Below, piece by piece: positions 8,769 through 17,612 of a stretch of 64,000 bases of DNA. The position numbers and the translations under genes were made by a program. The stretch covers positions 1 through 64,000 of the forward strand of contig NZ_AUBQ01000003.1 in assembly GCF_000429325.1 (NCBI RefSeq), read 5' to 3'. Origin of the DNA: Fundidesulfovibrio putealis DSM 16056 (GTDB taxonomy: Bacteria; Desulfobacterota; Desulfovibrionia; Desulfovibrionales; Desulfovibrionaceae). The notes beneath the pieces are model-generated. The model ran no database searches and was not told where the DNA came from. It was given only the letters and a program-made list of their open reading frames with translations. Numbering within the stretch: the first letter of the stretch is position 1; each line of letters opens with the position of its first letter.

Positions 8769-10250
8769 CTAGCCATTTACAACAGCAAAATTCAGGTCAA
8801 TGTTTTTGATTTTTACTCTACCAAGTTCAATATCAATAATGATGGACATTGCTTGATCTCGATAACTGTTTTTTATGTCAACATATGAGAAGGCATCGCC
8901 GTAAATATAAATGTTGGCATCATGCAGATATCCGTTGGCATCATGTAAAAATCCTGCATAGTTTGGTTCCCAATTGTATAATACTCGCTCAATTCTATTT
9001 GTTCGATCTAAAACAAGCACTTTGCCTTTGGTGTAGTCAATTTGTTCAAGGTAAAGTCTGGTTTCCTTAAGAAGAATTTCTTTTGGAAAAGTGAAGCATT
9101 TTGTTACGAGTTTTGACCGAATTTCTGTAAAAGTATTTAGCTGTAATTCATCTCTGCTTAGGTTTGTTGACCTATAAAGTTTTCCATTTGAGTCTGAGAA
9201 ATAGGTCAAATCTTTGCCGTTACAAATTGAAGAGATACGAATGCCATAATCAAATATTGTGAAAGTGTTTAGGTGTGGGTGATAAATCAAGACATTGTCC
9301 ATGCCTTCGACAATCATAAAAAGAATTCCGTAAAAATTTGACCAAACAGCTTCTTTGATTAATTTTCCATTCAGTAATGGACTAACTTTAGTTCCGAGAA
9401 GGTTAAATTTTACGTCTCCATGCTCTTGCACAGTTGCAATTGAATTAATTCCTGTGTCAGAACCAAAGACAAGGTCATTACCCACAGGTTCAATTGAAGT
9501 TTGGCTTGTGCATCTATTGTTTGAAAAGATGGGATAAACAGAAAAGTCAGATGCACTAATACGGTAGGCTTTTCCATCTTCTTTAAAAGCAACAACATAG
9601 TCAGAAACGATTCCAATTCCTGTTACTTTTCTACCATTTCCGTATCCTGCTCTAACACCAACAGCACCATTGTTTGTGTCCCAATTTGCTTTGTTAAATG
9701 GACCAGAAAAATATACGGCATCAAGTTCGCCCGATGCTTCAGAGTTACAAACAAGTCTTCCATTAATTTCTTCTAAAATGGTCACATATGAAGGCGAGGT
9801 TGTAATATCTGAGACGGTTGTGCCATTCCATGAACGAAGACATGTTCCTCTGTCTGCAATAATTAACTCATTTGAGTAGGTAATTAATGAAGGGATGATA
9901 GTTGAGTTTGTCAGGTCAGTAATTTTCTGCCAGGATAAAGTTTCAACATCGTCAATAATTGTAGACTTGAGGTAAAGTAATTCACCATTTGAAACAGCGA
10001 TTAAATATTTCTCAGTTTCGTTTTTCACGTATTCATAGAGTTTGTCGATTGGATGGGTAAGTGCAGGAACGTCAACAATTTTAATACCCATTCGAGTTGT
10101 TAAATATTTTTCGTGATTGCTATAGAACAAATTCACACAGCTTTGTAACTCATTGTCAGCAATTGTTGTTGATGGCTGAGAGACGTTAATTCCTCCCTCA
10201 AAAGACAAAGATGCAGATTGTGAATTACTGTTTTTGTTACCTACTTTCAT
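8769..10250 (-). CDS. Tail nozzle/stabilisation protein (beta-propeller type)
   Basis: A 493-residue beta-strand-rich protein. It opens SASLSFEGGINVSQPSTTIA, then NELQSCVNLFYS, as in podovirus nozzle or packaged-DNA stabilisation proteins (P22 gp10-like or T7 gp12-like group). Repeated strand-turn units follow (RSWNGTTVSDI, AYRISASDFSV, LVFGSDTGINSIATV), consistent with a propeller. It overlaps the adaptor gene by TAATG, so stoichiometric expression with the adaptor is likely. It would sit below the adaptor ring and close the DNA channel. Family assignment is by position and N-terminal style. Confidence 0.65.
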   Translation of the reverse strand: MKVGNKNSNSQSASLSFEGGINVSQPSTTIADNELQSCVNLFYSNHEKYLTTRMGIKIVDVPALTHPIDKLYEYVKNETEKYLIAVSNGELLYLKSTIIDDVETLSWQKITDLTNSTIIPSLITYSNELIIADRGTCLRSWNGTTVSDITTSPSYVTILEEINGRLVCNSEASGELDAVYFSGPFNKANWDTNNGAVGVRAGYGNGRKVTGIGIVSDYVVAFKEDGKAYRISASDFSVYPIFSNNRCTSQTSIEPVGNDLVFGSDTGINSIATVQEHGDVKFNLLGTKVSPLLNGKLIKEAVWSNFYGILFMIVEGMDNVLIYHPHLNTFTIFDYGIRISSICNGKDLTYFSDSNGKLYRSTNLSRDELQLNTFTEIRSKLVTKCFTFPKEILLKETRLYLEQIDYTKGKVLVLDRTNRIERVLYNWEPNYAGFLHDANGYLHDANIYIYGDAFSYVDIKNSYRDQAMSIIIDIELGRVKIKNIDLNFAVVNG

Positions 10251-10852
10251 TACATCCAGCCACGATTAGAGATAACAATAGGGTCAACTGTTTTGTAAGT
10301 TTCTAGTATTGCTGTCTCAAAATCTTTCATAAATTCTACGTCCGCACTGATATCCATTTCATCAACGTTTTTGGTTCTTAAAGTCAGGTATTCAATAATC
10401 AGCATGTCTAGTTTTCCGTCCCAAGGGGTTTCACCAGTGAGAACAATTTCTTCAGGGACAAGAAGAGAATAGTAAAAGAGGTTTAGCTTGGATGCTTCAA
10501 CTGGAATTCCTAAAACCCAAATTTTGTTGTCAATTATAATGTAATTAGAAACAGGGGTTGCATATTGAATTTCATTGAATTGCTCAATGGTTCTGTGAAT
10601 GAGTTGTGTATTGCCATTGAAGAGGGCAATTGGAGACATAAAGTCATATGGCAAATCATATTCTTTTGTTCCTGCTACAACATCAATTTCATAAATTCTC
10701 TTACCGAGTTCAATTCCATTTCTACGAATTAAATGTGATGCCCTGACAAATGCTCTGCGCATGAAAGATAGAAGTTTTTCGTCAGTCCATCGTGTGTTAA
10801 TTTCGTCTTCAAGTTCTTGACGAACATATTTGATTAAATCGCTAATTTTCAT
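10250..10852 (-). CDS. Head-tail adaptor protein
   Basis: A 200-residue protein with the arrangement of podovirus adaptor/tail tubular A proteins: an N-terminal helical part (ISDLIKYVRQELEDE, then RWTDEKLLSFMRRAFVRASH), a beta region with GTKEYDLPYDFMSPIALF and a C-terminal helical part (DMLIIEYLTLR). Such proteins form the dodecameric ring between portal and nozzle. Position between capsid and nozzle genes agrees. The ATG at 10852 is preceded by AGAGGCAATA. Confidence in the role is good; I do not assign a named family. Confidence 0.7.
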   Translation of the reverse strand: MKISDLIKYVRQELEDEINTRWTDEKLLSFMRRAFVRASHLIRRNGIELGKRIYEIDVVAGTKEYDLPYDFMSPIALFNGNTQLIHRTIEQFNEIQYATPVSNYIIIDNKIWVLGIPVEASKLNLFYYSLLVPEEIVLTGETPWDGKLDMLIIEYLTLRTKNVDEMDISADVEFMKDFETAILETYKTVDPIVISNRGWM

Positions 10853-10860
10853 TATTGCCT

Positions 10861-11181
10861 CTATTTGATGATAATTTTGTGTGAGTTTGAGCCAGGAGTT
10901 ACATAGTAATTAGCAGTTGTGAACTCTGGATTTGCCGCAAGGAACTTTAGAACATCTTTTTCATTGTTCATGTCGTAGCCTTCTTGTTCAGCTCTAAGTA
11001 TTGCGACATATGGAATTGAAGCTACTTTTTGAAAATGTCTGTCTTTGGTAAATCCATTGCATGAATTCATTCTCTCTATGTAGTTTTCTTCAAGTAGAGG
11101 AATGTTGTTTGATGTGATTTTTGTTGAAATTTCAAAATCTTCTTTTCCAAGCATATTGACGTTGGTTTGTTTTTCAATCAT
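10861..11181 (-). CDS. Small phage structural-region protein, unknown
   Basis: A 106-residue protein, mostly polar, ending in ANYYVTPGSNSHKIIIK. I do not recognise it. It lies between the capsid and the adaptor and begins a new transcription unit: a strong terminator stands after the capsid gene and a SATAAATA motif follows it, 25 bp before the ATG. The ATG has TTTAGGAGAAGTT upstream. A minor head or completion protein is possible, but nothing in the sequence shows it. Confidence 0.5.
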   Translation of the reverse strand: MIEKQTNVNMLGKEDFEISTKITSNNIPLLEENYIERMNSCNGFTKDRHFQKVASIPYVAILRAEQEGYDMNNEKDVLKFLAANPEFTTANYYVTPGSNSHKIIIK

Positions 11182-11205
11182 AACTTCTCCTAAATTTAAT
11201 GAAGT

Positions 11206-11212
11206 TATTTAT
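11206..11212 (-). promoter_or_regulatory. SATAAATA motif after the capsid terminator
   Basis: The coding strand reads TCATAAATAACTTC. It begins 19 bp downstream of the capsid terminator stem and 25 bp before the next start codon. A terminator followed at once by this motif is also seen at 19147-19186, the best support for a promoter role. Confidence 0.45.
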
Positions 11213-11230
11213 GACACCTGACAAAAATAG

Positions 11231-11263
11231 GAATGCTCACCAGCCGTAAGCCAGTGAGCATTC
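11231..11263 (-). terminator. Rho-independent terminator after the major capsid gene
   Basis: GAATGCTCAC and GTGAGCATTC form a perfect 10-bp stem around a 13-nt loop. On the minus strand the stem is followed by CTATTTTTG. It ends the capsid transcript about 30 bp after the stop codon, as expected for a gene that must be made in great excess. Confidence 0.85.
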
Positions 11264-11292
11264 GCATTAAGGAGGGGATATGAAAGGAACTA

Positions 11293-12231
11293 TTAAACTC
11301 TAGAGATGTTTTCCATCTTAAAGTTGGCTGCTTCGTTGTAGCACTTGAGGGTTGCTTCTGCTGAAATTACAACAGGAGTTACAAGTCCTTGTTTTGCTTG
11401 TCTTTCGACTTTGGTTTTCTTAAGCCAAGCGATTTCCCATTTTTCTGGTTCCAAAATCAACATGTAGTCATACTTTACAGTTGAAACGTCTTTTGGTTCC
11501 ATCCAACGTGAAGTGTGAACCTTAACCATACCAAATTGTGATTGGTAAAAATCTACTGCCTGAATAACAGTTTTCTTGCTTGCTTCTACATTTTGACTAA
11601 GTCTACCATTGCCTACGAAACCTGAGATTGTTCTAGCAACTGCAGGAGGAGCAAGAACAACTGAAGGATTTCCACCTGAAGACCATGCAGCTTGGATGCC
11701 GTCTTGGAATAAAGGTTCGGTCAAGTCACATGCGTTTGTGGTTGTTCCACCGAAGTTATAAGTATTGGTTGTAACAAAACCAAGAGCGCCTTTAAGCTTA
11801 CCACCGGTTCCAGATACGTGAGCTGAAGGAGCAGCAGAGTTGTTAATGAATGCATATTCAGCATCTTTGCTGATTTGACGAAGACCCTTTTCGATGAGTC
11901 TTTCAATTTCAGAAACACGACCATATTTAGCGGCACTTTCCATTGAGTCTGTAATATCTACACGGTCAGCAAAAATCTGAGTATAATTGTACTTACGAAC
12001 AGGTTGAGTTACAGCAGATGCGCTGCCAGTCCATTCTTCAGCTTTAGCGTTTACGCCAGGAGTTCTGTCAGAATCTTCTAGCCATTCTTCTTTAACGGAG
12101 GTAGCTTTTCCTTTCTTTACAAGGTTCATAAAAACTGTATCGGTTGGAGAGATTGTATAAATTGCATCTCCTACAGATTCTTTGATGTTTGACATACCAT
12201 TTGTCATAAAGGTTGAAACTTCATTAGCCAT
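11293..12231 (-). CDS. Major capsid protein, SU10/DUF5309-like
   Basis: A 312-residue protein. The N-terminus (NGMSNIKESVGDAIYTISPT, then DTVFMNLVKKGKATSVKEEW) has the arrangement of SU10-type capsid proteins: a short arm, the phrase ISPTDTxF, then a Trp-containing strand leading to a variable loop. The rest (FADRVDITDSMESAAKYGR, AYAEF-type helix, VVLAPPAVARTISGF, YDYMLILEPEKWEIAWL) fits an HK97-fold subunit. It sits between scaffold and adaptor genes with its own terminator. SU10- and phiEco32-type phages have elongated heads, so this virion might also; that is inference. Start ATG 12231 with GAGGATTTTTATA upstream. Confidence 0.8.
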   Translation of the reverse strand: MANEVSTFMTNGMSNIKESVGDAIYTISPTDTVFMNLVKKGKATSVKEEWLEDSDRTPGVNAKAEEWTGSASAVTQPVRKYNYTQIFADRVDITDSMESAAKYGRVSEIERLIEKGLRQISKDAEYAFINNSAAPSAHVSGTGGKLKGALGFVTTNTYNFGGTTTNACDLTEPLFQDGIQAAWSSGGNPSVVLAPPAVARTISGFVGNGRLSQNVEASKKTVIQAVDFYQSQFGMVKVHTSRWMEPKDVSTVKYDYMLILEPEKWEIAWLKKTKVERQAKQGLVTPVVISAEATLKCYNEAANFKMENISRV

Positions 12232-12258
12232 TATAAAAATCCTCTTAATTAATGTATT

Positions 12259-13230
12259 TTATTTTCCAAATCCTAAATCTTCAACAAGTGTGCTCAGGTA
12301 TGGTGCCCAATTTCCTTTAATTGCTTGTGCCTTAGCTTCTGACTTCTTTTGTTGCTTAGTTTTCACTGCAACATCGTCAACTACTGCTCCGCTCTTTTCG
12401 AGAATTGGTGCTTGAGGTGCTTTTTCTTTTCCAACGCCATTTGGCATATTGGATTCAGATTTTGTTTCACCATCAATTTGGTTTCTAATTCTAAGGTAAA
12501 CTTCCTTATATGCATCAACATCAGAGTCCAAAATTTTAGCAATTTGCTCTTGAACTTTTGCAGGCTGGCTTTCAATGTATTTGAAAATACCTTCCTGAAC
12601 TTTTGCATATAGAGGATCGCTTTGAGCCTCTTGTATAGTTTTATTTATGTGTTCTTTGTAAACATCTTGTTTTTGTTGGTCGGTTAATTTTGAAATTTCT
12701 TCTTGAACAGCTTTCTTTGCTTCAAGGGCACTATCGTAACGAATTGCATCATATGGATCGACAGGTCTTTCACCAAGTCCATAGTTATTGTCTTTTGGTT
12801 CTTGCTTGGAATAGTTAAGAATGTGTTGTGCAAATTCTTTATCAGTTTGGAATTGTTCAACTAAACCTTGAAATGCGAGAATCTTCTCTTTTTCTTTGGC
12901 AATGTCTTGGTATTTACGTTGATAACCACTTTCTAAATTTTTGGCCTGAATGATAAAGCCTTTCTTCTCGTTTTCATTAAGAGAATTATAAGCTTCTTTC
13001 ATTTCTGTAGACCAATGGGCAGGAGCCTCAAAGGTTTCAGTTTTTGGTTGTTCAACTTTGGTTTCAGGTTCTTTAATTTCTTCTTTTTGTTCAACTATTT
13101 CATCGTCATCATTGTCATCATGTGTTGATTCTGTTTTAAATTCTGGGAAAAGTTCACTTACCGCACTTTGTGTAAATTCTGCGGTAGCATCATTTGTACT
13201 ATCATTTTGAATATCTAATTCTTCGCTCAT
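12259..13230 (-). CDS. Scaffolding protein
   Basis: A 323-residue highly charged protein directly upstream of the capsid gene. The first 85 residues are acidic and disordered (THDDNDDDEIVEQKEEIKEP), the middle is helical (GYQRKYQDIAKEKEKILAF, AVQEEISKLTDQQKQDVYK) and the C-terminal end is basic (KQQKKSEAKAQAIKGNW), the usual layout of podovirus scaffolds in which the basic tail binds the capsid protein. It acts during procapsid assembly and leaves before packaging is complete. The start is an ATG at 13230 with AGGAGATACAAATTAG upstream. Confidence 0.75.
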   Translation of the reverse strand: MSEELDIQNDSTNDATAEFTQSAVSELFPEFKTESTHDDNDDDEIVEQKEEIKEPETKVEQPKTETFEAPAHWSTEMKEAYNSLNENEKKGFIIQAKNLESGYQRKYQDIAKEKEKILAFQGLVEQFQTDKEFAQHILNYSKQEPKDNNYGLGERPVDPYDAIRYDSALEAKKAVQEEISKLTDQQKQDVYKEHINKTIQEAQSDPLYAKVQEGIFKYIESQPAKVQEQIAKILDSDVDAYKEVYLRIRNQIDGETKSESNMPNGVGKEKAPQAPILEKSGAVVDDVAVKTKQQKKSEAKAQAIKGNWAPYLSTLVEDLGFGK

Positions 13231-13260
13231 CTAATTTGTATCTCCTGTGTGGTTAGATAA

Positions 13261-13494
13261 CTAAAGTATTACGTTGCCTTGTGGCTTGCTTTCACCCTCG
13301 TCTTTTGATGAGGATATGAAAGTGTTATAAATGTCGCCCACAATAATTTTCTGTGCCTGTAAGAGAGAAAATTCATTTTTTTCATGTGGTGCCAAATATT
13401 CAATCTTTTCTCTAATCGTGTTAAATGTTGTTTCAAAGATAAATTGGAAAAGTTCGTTTTCCAAAACTTCTCTAGCCAAATCTTGTTTATTCAT
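13261..13494 (-). CDS. Small phage protein between portal and scaffold
   Basis: A 77-residue helical, charged protein (MNKQDLAREVLENELFQFIF). No family recognised. It has a very strong ribosome binding site (GGAGGTAGACA before ATG) and a SATAAATA motif 20 bp upstream. The GC-rich phage remnant at 21.7 kb also has a small helical gene immediately after its portal, beginning MNHHELELLSRRGEE, so the position is shared between two unlike phages. Confidence 0.6.
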   Translation of the reverse strand: MNKQDLAREVLENELFQFIFETTFNTIREKIEYLAPHEKNEFSLLQAQKIIVGDIYNTFISSSKDEGESKPQGNVIL

Positions 13495-13513
13495 TGTCTA
13501 CCTCCATGCTTGT

Positions 13514-13520
13514 TATTTAT
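13514..13520 (-). promoter_or_regulatory. SATAAATA motif at the end of the portal gene
   Basis: The coding strand reads GCATAAATAACA and overlaps the portal stop codon, 20 bp before the ATG at 13494. It is one of six intergenic copies of the candidate phage promoter core. Confidence 0.35.
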
Positions 13521-15655
13521 GCAGGTGAGACTACATTGATATTAACTTGGTTCTTAAGTAATTCCATTTCTCGTTCATGGTTCATTTTCATTAGTGCGAT
13601 TTCTTTTTCTACTGCTAGTTTCATTTCGGCTTTCTTTAATTCAAGGTTCATTTCCATTTGAATCTTGGCTTCTTCAAGCTGCATTTCGCTTTGCTTGAAT
13701 TGTGCTTCAAGTTGTAGCTTGTCGATGCCTTGTGTCTTTTGTTTCAAGTTGGCATTTTCTTGTTGCAACATTTGCATTTGTTGAGACATTTGTTGCATTT
13801 GACCATTTAATTGTGTGATGCCTTGGTTTTGTCCTTGTGCAATTTCTTGTTCTGAGAACATGAATCTTTCATAAGGAATTTCTTGCAAACGTCCTTTGTA
13901 TTCAATTGCTTCTCTAACTTTTTGCAAATCAGTAAGTCCCATTTGAAGAAGAGGACCTTTTACAGCCATTGCAAGGAATTGATCAATTTGACCTACAATG
14001 AATGCCTTATCTTGAGGACCAATGCCGATTACCACGTTGACTGTATATTCTCCCCTGAGGTCATCAGGATTGATTTTGTAATTTGTTCCAACAATATCTA
14101 TAACATTAGTAGGAGGCCAAGTCTGGTTGATAAAGATGAAGTCTCTTACAACCTGTGACAATACTCTGCCTAAACGCTTGGCAATCAATTTTTGCTTTTG
14201 CTGAGAAGCAGAAGTTATCATTTGAATGCCTGTTGCTGTTTTGTTCAGTGAATTGGCATCGAGGCCCTGGTTGTAGCGAGTTACCCCAGTCTTGTTTTCG
14301 ACCATGCCTTGGGCGAACTCCATAAAATTGAATGCAGCTTGAGAAGGTGCAGGAGCATCAAACCAACCAATTTTGTTAGGATTACCCATGATCGTGTCAA
14401 AAGGCTTTCTGCGGTCGAGTGCTGCCCTCATTTGAGGATCGTCAGTAATTGGGTTTTTCCAAGTGCTCATTGCTGTGCCGTCTTGGATAAAGCGAATGAT
14501 GTTTGTTTGAACTTTTTGGTCGTTCTCTAGAATTTCAGTAAATGGAATGCCTGTAATCTTGTGAGGTTCAGGATTAATTCTGCCAAGTCTGAAAGGAGGT
14601 CTTTTGTAAGGATTTTCAGAGACAGAAAGAATAATGTCATTACATGAAACGATAATTGCATTTTCAAGAAGTCCATCACCATCAAGGTCTAATTTGACAT
14701 ATTCCTCTTTAATGAAAACTTCAGATGCGGGAAGTGCTTCTTTTTTGTCAGGATAACTCTGGGTGTCTGAATAATCGCCTGAATTATCACCTTCATAAAG
14801 TGAATTAACTTCATCCAGAATGTTGCCAGCGTCAGAAGTTGTATTGCCAAGTGCATCTTTAATTTTGGCTAAAGAACCTTTGCGATAAATCCCGGCGGCT
14901 TCTCTACGTTTAATATAGTCAAGATTTCTTTTTACCCAATGTGCAACATATGGTGCCGTGTTAACATCTGTGCTGCCAGGAGTGATGTAGAATTCCCAAG
15001 GTGGAATATTTTCCATGATAGGGCCAGAATACACTATATCTTTCTTGACAACTTTGATGTTCTTATAACGTGTAATTACTTGACCATCTCCAAGGTCATA
15101 TTCAACAGGGGTATACTTTGAAACAATGAATTCTTCACTCAGTGCAGTAAATGTTGCTTCGTCAATTTCTTCGTCAATTGTTTCAGTTTGTGTTTTATAT
15201 TCATTGGTAAAATATGTTTTTAAAACACCAAATTCATAAATGAGACAATTTTGAATCCAGGCGTCAAGTTGTTCTTCGCCTTCGTTCTTTACCAGCATTT
15301 GATACTTAATAAGTTGTTGCAAATTGTCTGCATTGTTGCCGTCTTTTGACTTTAGAGTGAAGAAGTCTCCAGTAAAAATTTCAAGCAAACCAGGAATTGA
15401 GCCTTGCACAACATCCCAAATTACTGACTTTACAGTTTGTGACCAGCCTTCTCTTTCATTTCCATATGGTTTTGCTCTATATTGCTTGTACCATTCTTGT
15501 CGTTTTGTTGACCTGTCATTTTGATAGTTTTCAGCAGAAACTCTTAAGTCATTAAGATGATTTTTAATTTCATCATCGGTAATGGAAATTGAAGTTACAT
15601 TTGAATTGTCTGTCACCTCGATTTCTTTGGTTGCATTATCTAGTTGTGTACTCAT
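13517..15655 (-). CDS. Portal protein (podovirus type)
   Basis: About 712 residues. The N-terminal half carries portal-type phrases (NYQNDRSTKRQEWYKQYRAK, SVIWDVVQGSIPGLLEIFTG, ENIPPWEFYITPGSTDVNTA), and residues 370-470 include GRINPEPHKITGIPFTEIL and NQGLDANSLNKTATGIQMI, the wing and stem region of the 12-subunit portals of P22-like phages. The C-terminal 130 residues are a long Gln/Glu/Met-rich coiled coil (QMQQMSQQMQMLQQENANLK), a barrel-like extension. I use the ATG at 15655 because AAGGAATATT precedes it; an in-frame ATG at 15670 is the alternative. It is the DNA gate of the head and the terminase docking site. Confidence 0.85.
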   Translation of the reverse strand: MSTQLDNATKEIEVTDNSNVTSISITDDEIKNHLNDLRVSAENYQNDRSTKRQEWYKQYRAKPYGNEREGWSQTVKSVIWDVVQGSIPGLLEIFTGDFFTLKSKDGNNADNLQQLIKYQMLVKNEGEEQLDAWIQNCLIYEFGVLKTYFTNEYKTQTETIDEEIDEATFTALSEEFIVSKYTPVEYDLGDGQVITRYKNIKVVKKDIVYSGPIMENIPPWEFYITPGSTDVNTAPYVAHWVKRNLDYIKRREAAGIYRKGSLAKIKDALGNTTSDAGNILDEVNSLYEGDNSGDYSDTQSYPDKKEALPASEVFIKEEYVKLDLDGDGLLENAIIVSCNDIILSVSENPYKRPPFRLGRINPEPHKITGIPFTEILENDQKVQTNIIRFIQDGTAMSTWKNPITDDPQMRAALDRRKPFDTIMGNPNKIGWFDAPAPSQAAFNFMEFAQGMVENKTGVTRYNQGLDANSLNKTATGIQMITSASQQKQKLIAKRLGRVLSQVVRDFIFINQTWPPTNVIDIVGTNYKINPDDLRGEYTVNVVIGIGPQDKAFIVGQIDQFLAMAVKGPLLQMGLTDLQKVREAIEYKGRLQEIPYERFMFSEQEIAQGQNQGITQLNGQMQQMSQQMQMLQQENANLKQKTQGIDKLQLEAQFKQSEMQLEEAKIQMEMNLELKKAEMKLAVEKEIALMKMNHEREMELLKNQVNINVVSPA

Positions 15656-15683
15656 AATATTCCTTGTCATTTCAGTCTGTGAT

Positions 15684-15690
15684 TATTTAT
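15684..15690 (-). promoter_or_regulatory. SATAAATA motif before the portal gene
   Basis: The coding strand reads AGATAAATAATC in the short gap between the large terminase stop and the portal start, 29 bp before the ATG at 15655. It is one of six intergenic copies of the candidate phage promoter core. Confidence 0.35.
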
Positions 15691-17115
15691 CTAAAGAATT
15701 ACGTTTGGTGATTTGTAGCCATCATTGTATGAATTTACATAAATTCGATTTTGCGCAGGAGAAGAATAATTATAAAGAGTGAGATTGAATGCGTCTGCAA
15801 GGTTGGGTGAAGGAACACCTCTTGCTTTCATTTCGTCTTTGCCTTCAACTTTCAATTTCCCATTTGATGTATATTTGTAAGTTGGTCCGCAAAGCTCGTC
15901 AGTTAATTCTTCAACGAACTTACAAGTTCCATCAATTGAGCAAGTTTGTTCTTCAAAGAATTCTTTGGCATTAAACCATAGTTCATCTCTTAGCCTGTTG
16001 TATAATTCGCTTTGAGAAGCTTTTTCTGCTACGTTAACTCCAATTGTTGGTACATTATATGGATAGACTGGCAACATGTCGGCTACACCAGCACCTAAAC
16101 CACAAGCGTCAACATAAATTCTATCAAACATTCCTCTTCGATAGAGGGCGACAACCCTTCCAATTGATTCGTCAATTCCAAGACCTTTCCATTGGTCAAT
16201 ATAAATTATCTTTCCACCTTGACGAATTACGATTGCAGTTGCGTCGTCACCAAAACGAGCAACGTCTAAACCTGCAATTTTTGGAGAACTTGAATATGAA
16301 ACTTCTCTGTCGTAAGCTGATTCGATAAGACTGCGAGAAATTATGCTGTCATCGTTTAATTCTGGAAATTCTCCTAAAACTCTAACTCGATATTCATTTG
16401 ATTGAGCACCATATTTCTTTTCAAATCCTTCAACATATTTTGAAGTTACAATTGGAGAGTCTAGGCAGTTAAAAGCTAAACGAGTCCAGTCATATTTAAT
16501 TTTAGGGTGCATTTGTGTATCATAGAAATAGCCGCTGTTTCTTGTAGGGTTTGAACAAAGTATGATTATTGCACCTTCAGTTGAAAGTGTGCCTTCTGCG
16601 ACTTCAAAAACTTTGTTGTCTACGCCTGAAGCTTCATCAATAATTACCATCAAGTTTTCAGCGTGGAATCCTTGCAATGCTTCTGGTTTGTCTTTTGCAG
16701 AAGTTCTTGCAACAGCAAATCGGAACTTTTCTTCACCAATTATATACATTCTATCATTGTTAATTCCGATAGAATCCTTAAATGGTTTATAGAGATAGCG
16801 TCTGTGCCATTTGGACAATTCAGCCCAAAGAGCATCGTGCAGCTGTGCGGCAGTGGTAGCGGTGCAGGGAATCTTTACGTCTGTGTGGAACAGCAAGAAC
16901 CAGTGAATGAGCCACGCTAGGCTTGTTGTCTTGCCTGTACCGTGGCCCGATCTGACAGAAACCTTGGCGCCTCTGACTGAGGCAGCCTTAAGAAGACTTT
17001 CTTGTTGTGGGGTAGGTGTGACACCAAAACAAGTTTTTACAAAAATTACCGGGTCTGTAGCCATCGCCAACAAGGCGTCTCTATCGAGTTTGTTTATATC
17101 TTTATTTTTAGCCAT
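15691..17115 (-). CDS. Terminase large subunit
   Basis: A 474-residue packaging motor. Walker A is SGHGTGKTTSLAW near residue 56, Walker B and catalytic Glu are LMVIIDEASG near residue 155, and the coupling motif is CSNPTRNSGYF near residue 187. The C-terminal nuclease domain opens with AGLDVARFGDDATAIVIR (first metal-binding Asp), has IYVDACGLGAGVADML and ends with PNLADAFNLTLYN. All motor and nuclease motifs look intact. It cuts concatemeric DNA and drives it into the head through the portal. The ATG at 17115 has AAGGATAAAA upstream. Confidence 0.95.
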   Translation of the reverse strand: MAKNKDINKLDRDALLAMATDPVIFVKTCFGVTPTPQQESLLKAASVRGAKVSVRSGHGTGKTTSLAWLIHWFLLFHTDVKIPCTATTAAQLHDALWAELSKWHRRYLYKPFKDSIGINNDRMYIIGEEKFRFAVARTSAKDKPEALQGFHAENLMVIIDEASGVDNKVFEVAEGTLSTEGAIIILCSNPTRNSGYFYDTQMHPKIKYDWTRLAFNCLDSPIVTSKYVEGFEKKYGAQSNEYRVRVLGEFPELNDDSIISRSLIESAYDREVSYSSSPKIAGLDVARFGDDATAIVIRQGGKIIYIDQWKGLGIDESIGRVVALYRRGMFDRIYVDACGLGAGVADMLPVYPYNVPTIGVNVAEKASQSELYNRLRDELWFNAKEFFEEQTCSIDGTCKFVEELTDELCGPTYKYTSNGKLKVEGKDEMKARGVPSPNLADAFNLTLYNYSSPAQNRIYVNSYNDGYKSPNVIL

Positions 17116-17117
17116 TT

Positions 17118-17612
17118 TTATCCTTGGTTAGAGCCGAAAATATAACTCAAAACATTTGGTCCATATTGCTGATATAGATTTTTCACGTTAGAATAATAAT
17201 CAGGAGTCATCTTAAATTCATCACCATATCCATAAGTGTTTAGTGGTCTTAAGTTCACATTCTGAAATGTTGCATTGCCTTTTTCATCTTGTCCTGTTTG
17301 CATCTGAAATGGAGTTTCCCATTTGGCATTCCATTTCTTGTTTAATTGTTCGCTTTCGGCTGGATCAAGTGACATTGGTTTTCCAGTTGAGGGTAAATCT
17401 CCACCACTTTGAAGAATTTTATCCCATTCAGTTTTATTGTTGAGATATTCATTTTGTTGTCTTTGTGCTGCCCAAGTTGTTTGTCTATCAATAGGGTCTT
17501 GATTTTGATATTGACCGTAAAGAGAGTTAAAAAGCTGAGAAAAAGAATTATCATCAAACGCCTGTCTCTCATTTTGCGGTACTGCTGTTAATCCATTGTT
17601 TAAAAGTCCCAT
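17118..17612 (-). CDS. Unknown phage protein between the terminase genes
   Basis: A 164-residue polar protein rich in Asn, Gln, Tyr and Trp (SQLFNSLYGQYQNQDPIDRQ, TTWAAQRQQNEYLNNKTEW). I do not recognise it. It is coupled to the small terminase by a TAATG overlap with GGAGATGAATA before the ATG, and the large terminase starts 3 bp after its stop, so it belongs to the packaging operon. A virion or packaging accessory role is possible. No membrane or signal segment is seen. Confidence 0.55.
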   Translation of the reverse strand: MGLLNNGLTAVPQNERQAFDDNSFSQLFNSLYGQYQNQDPIDRQTTWAAQRQQNEYLNNKTEWDKILQSGGDLPSTGKPMSLDPAESEQLNKKWNAKWETPFQMQTGQDEKGNATFQNVNLRPLNTYGYGDEFKMTPDYYSNVKNLYQQYGPNVLSYIFGSNQG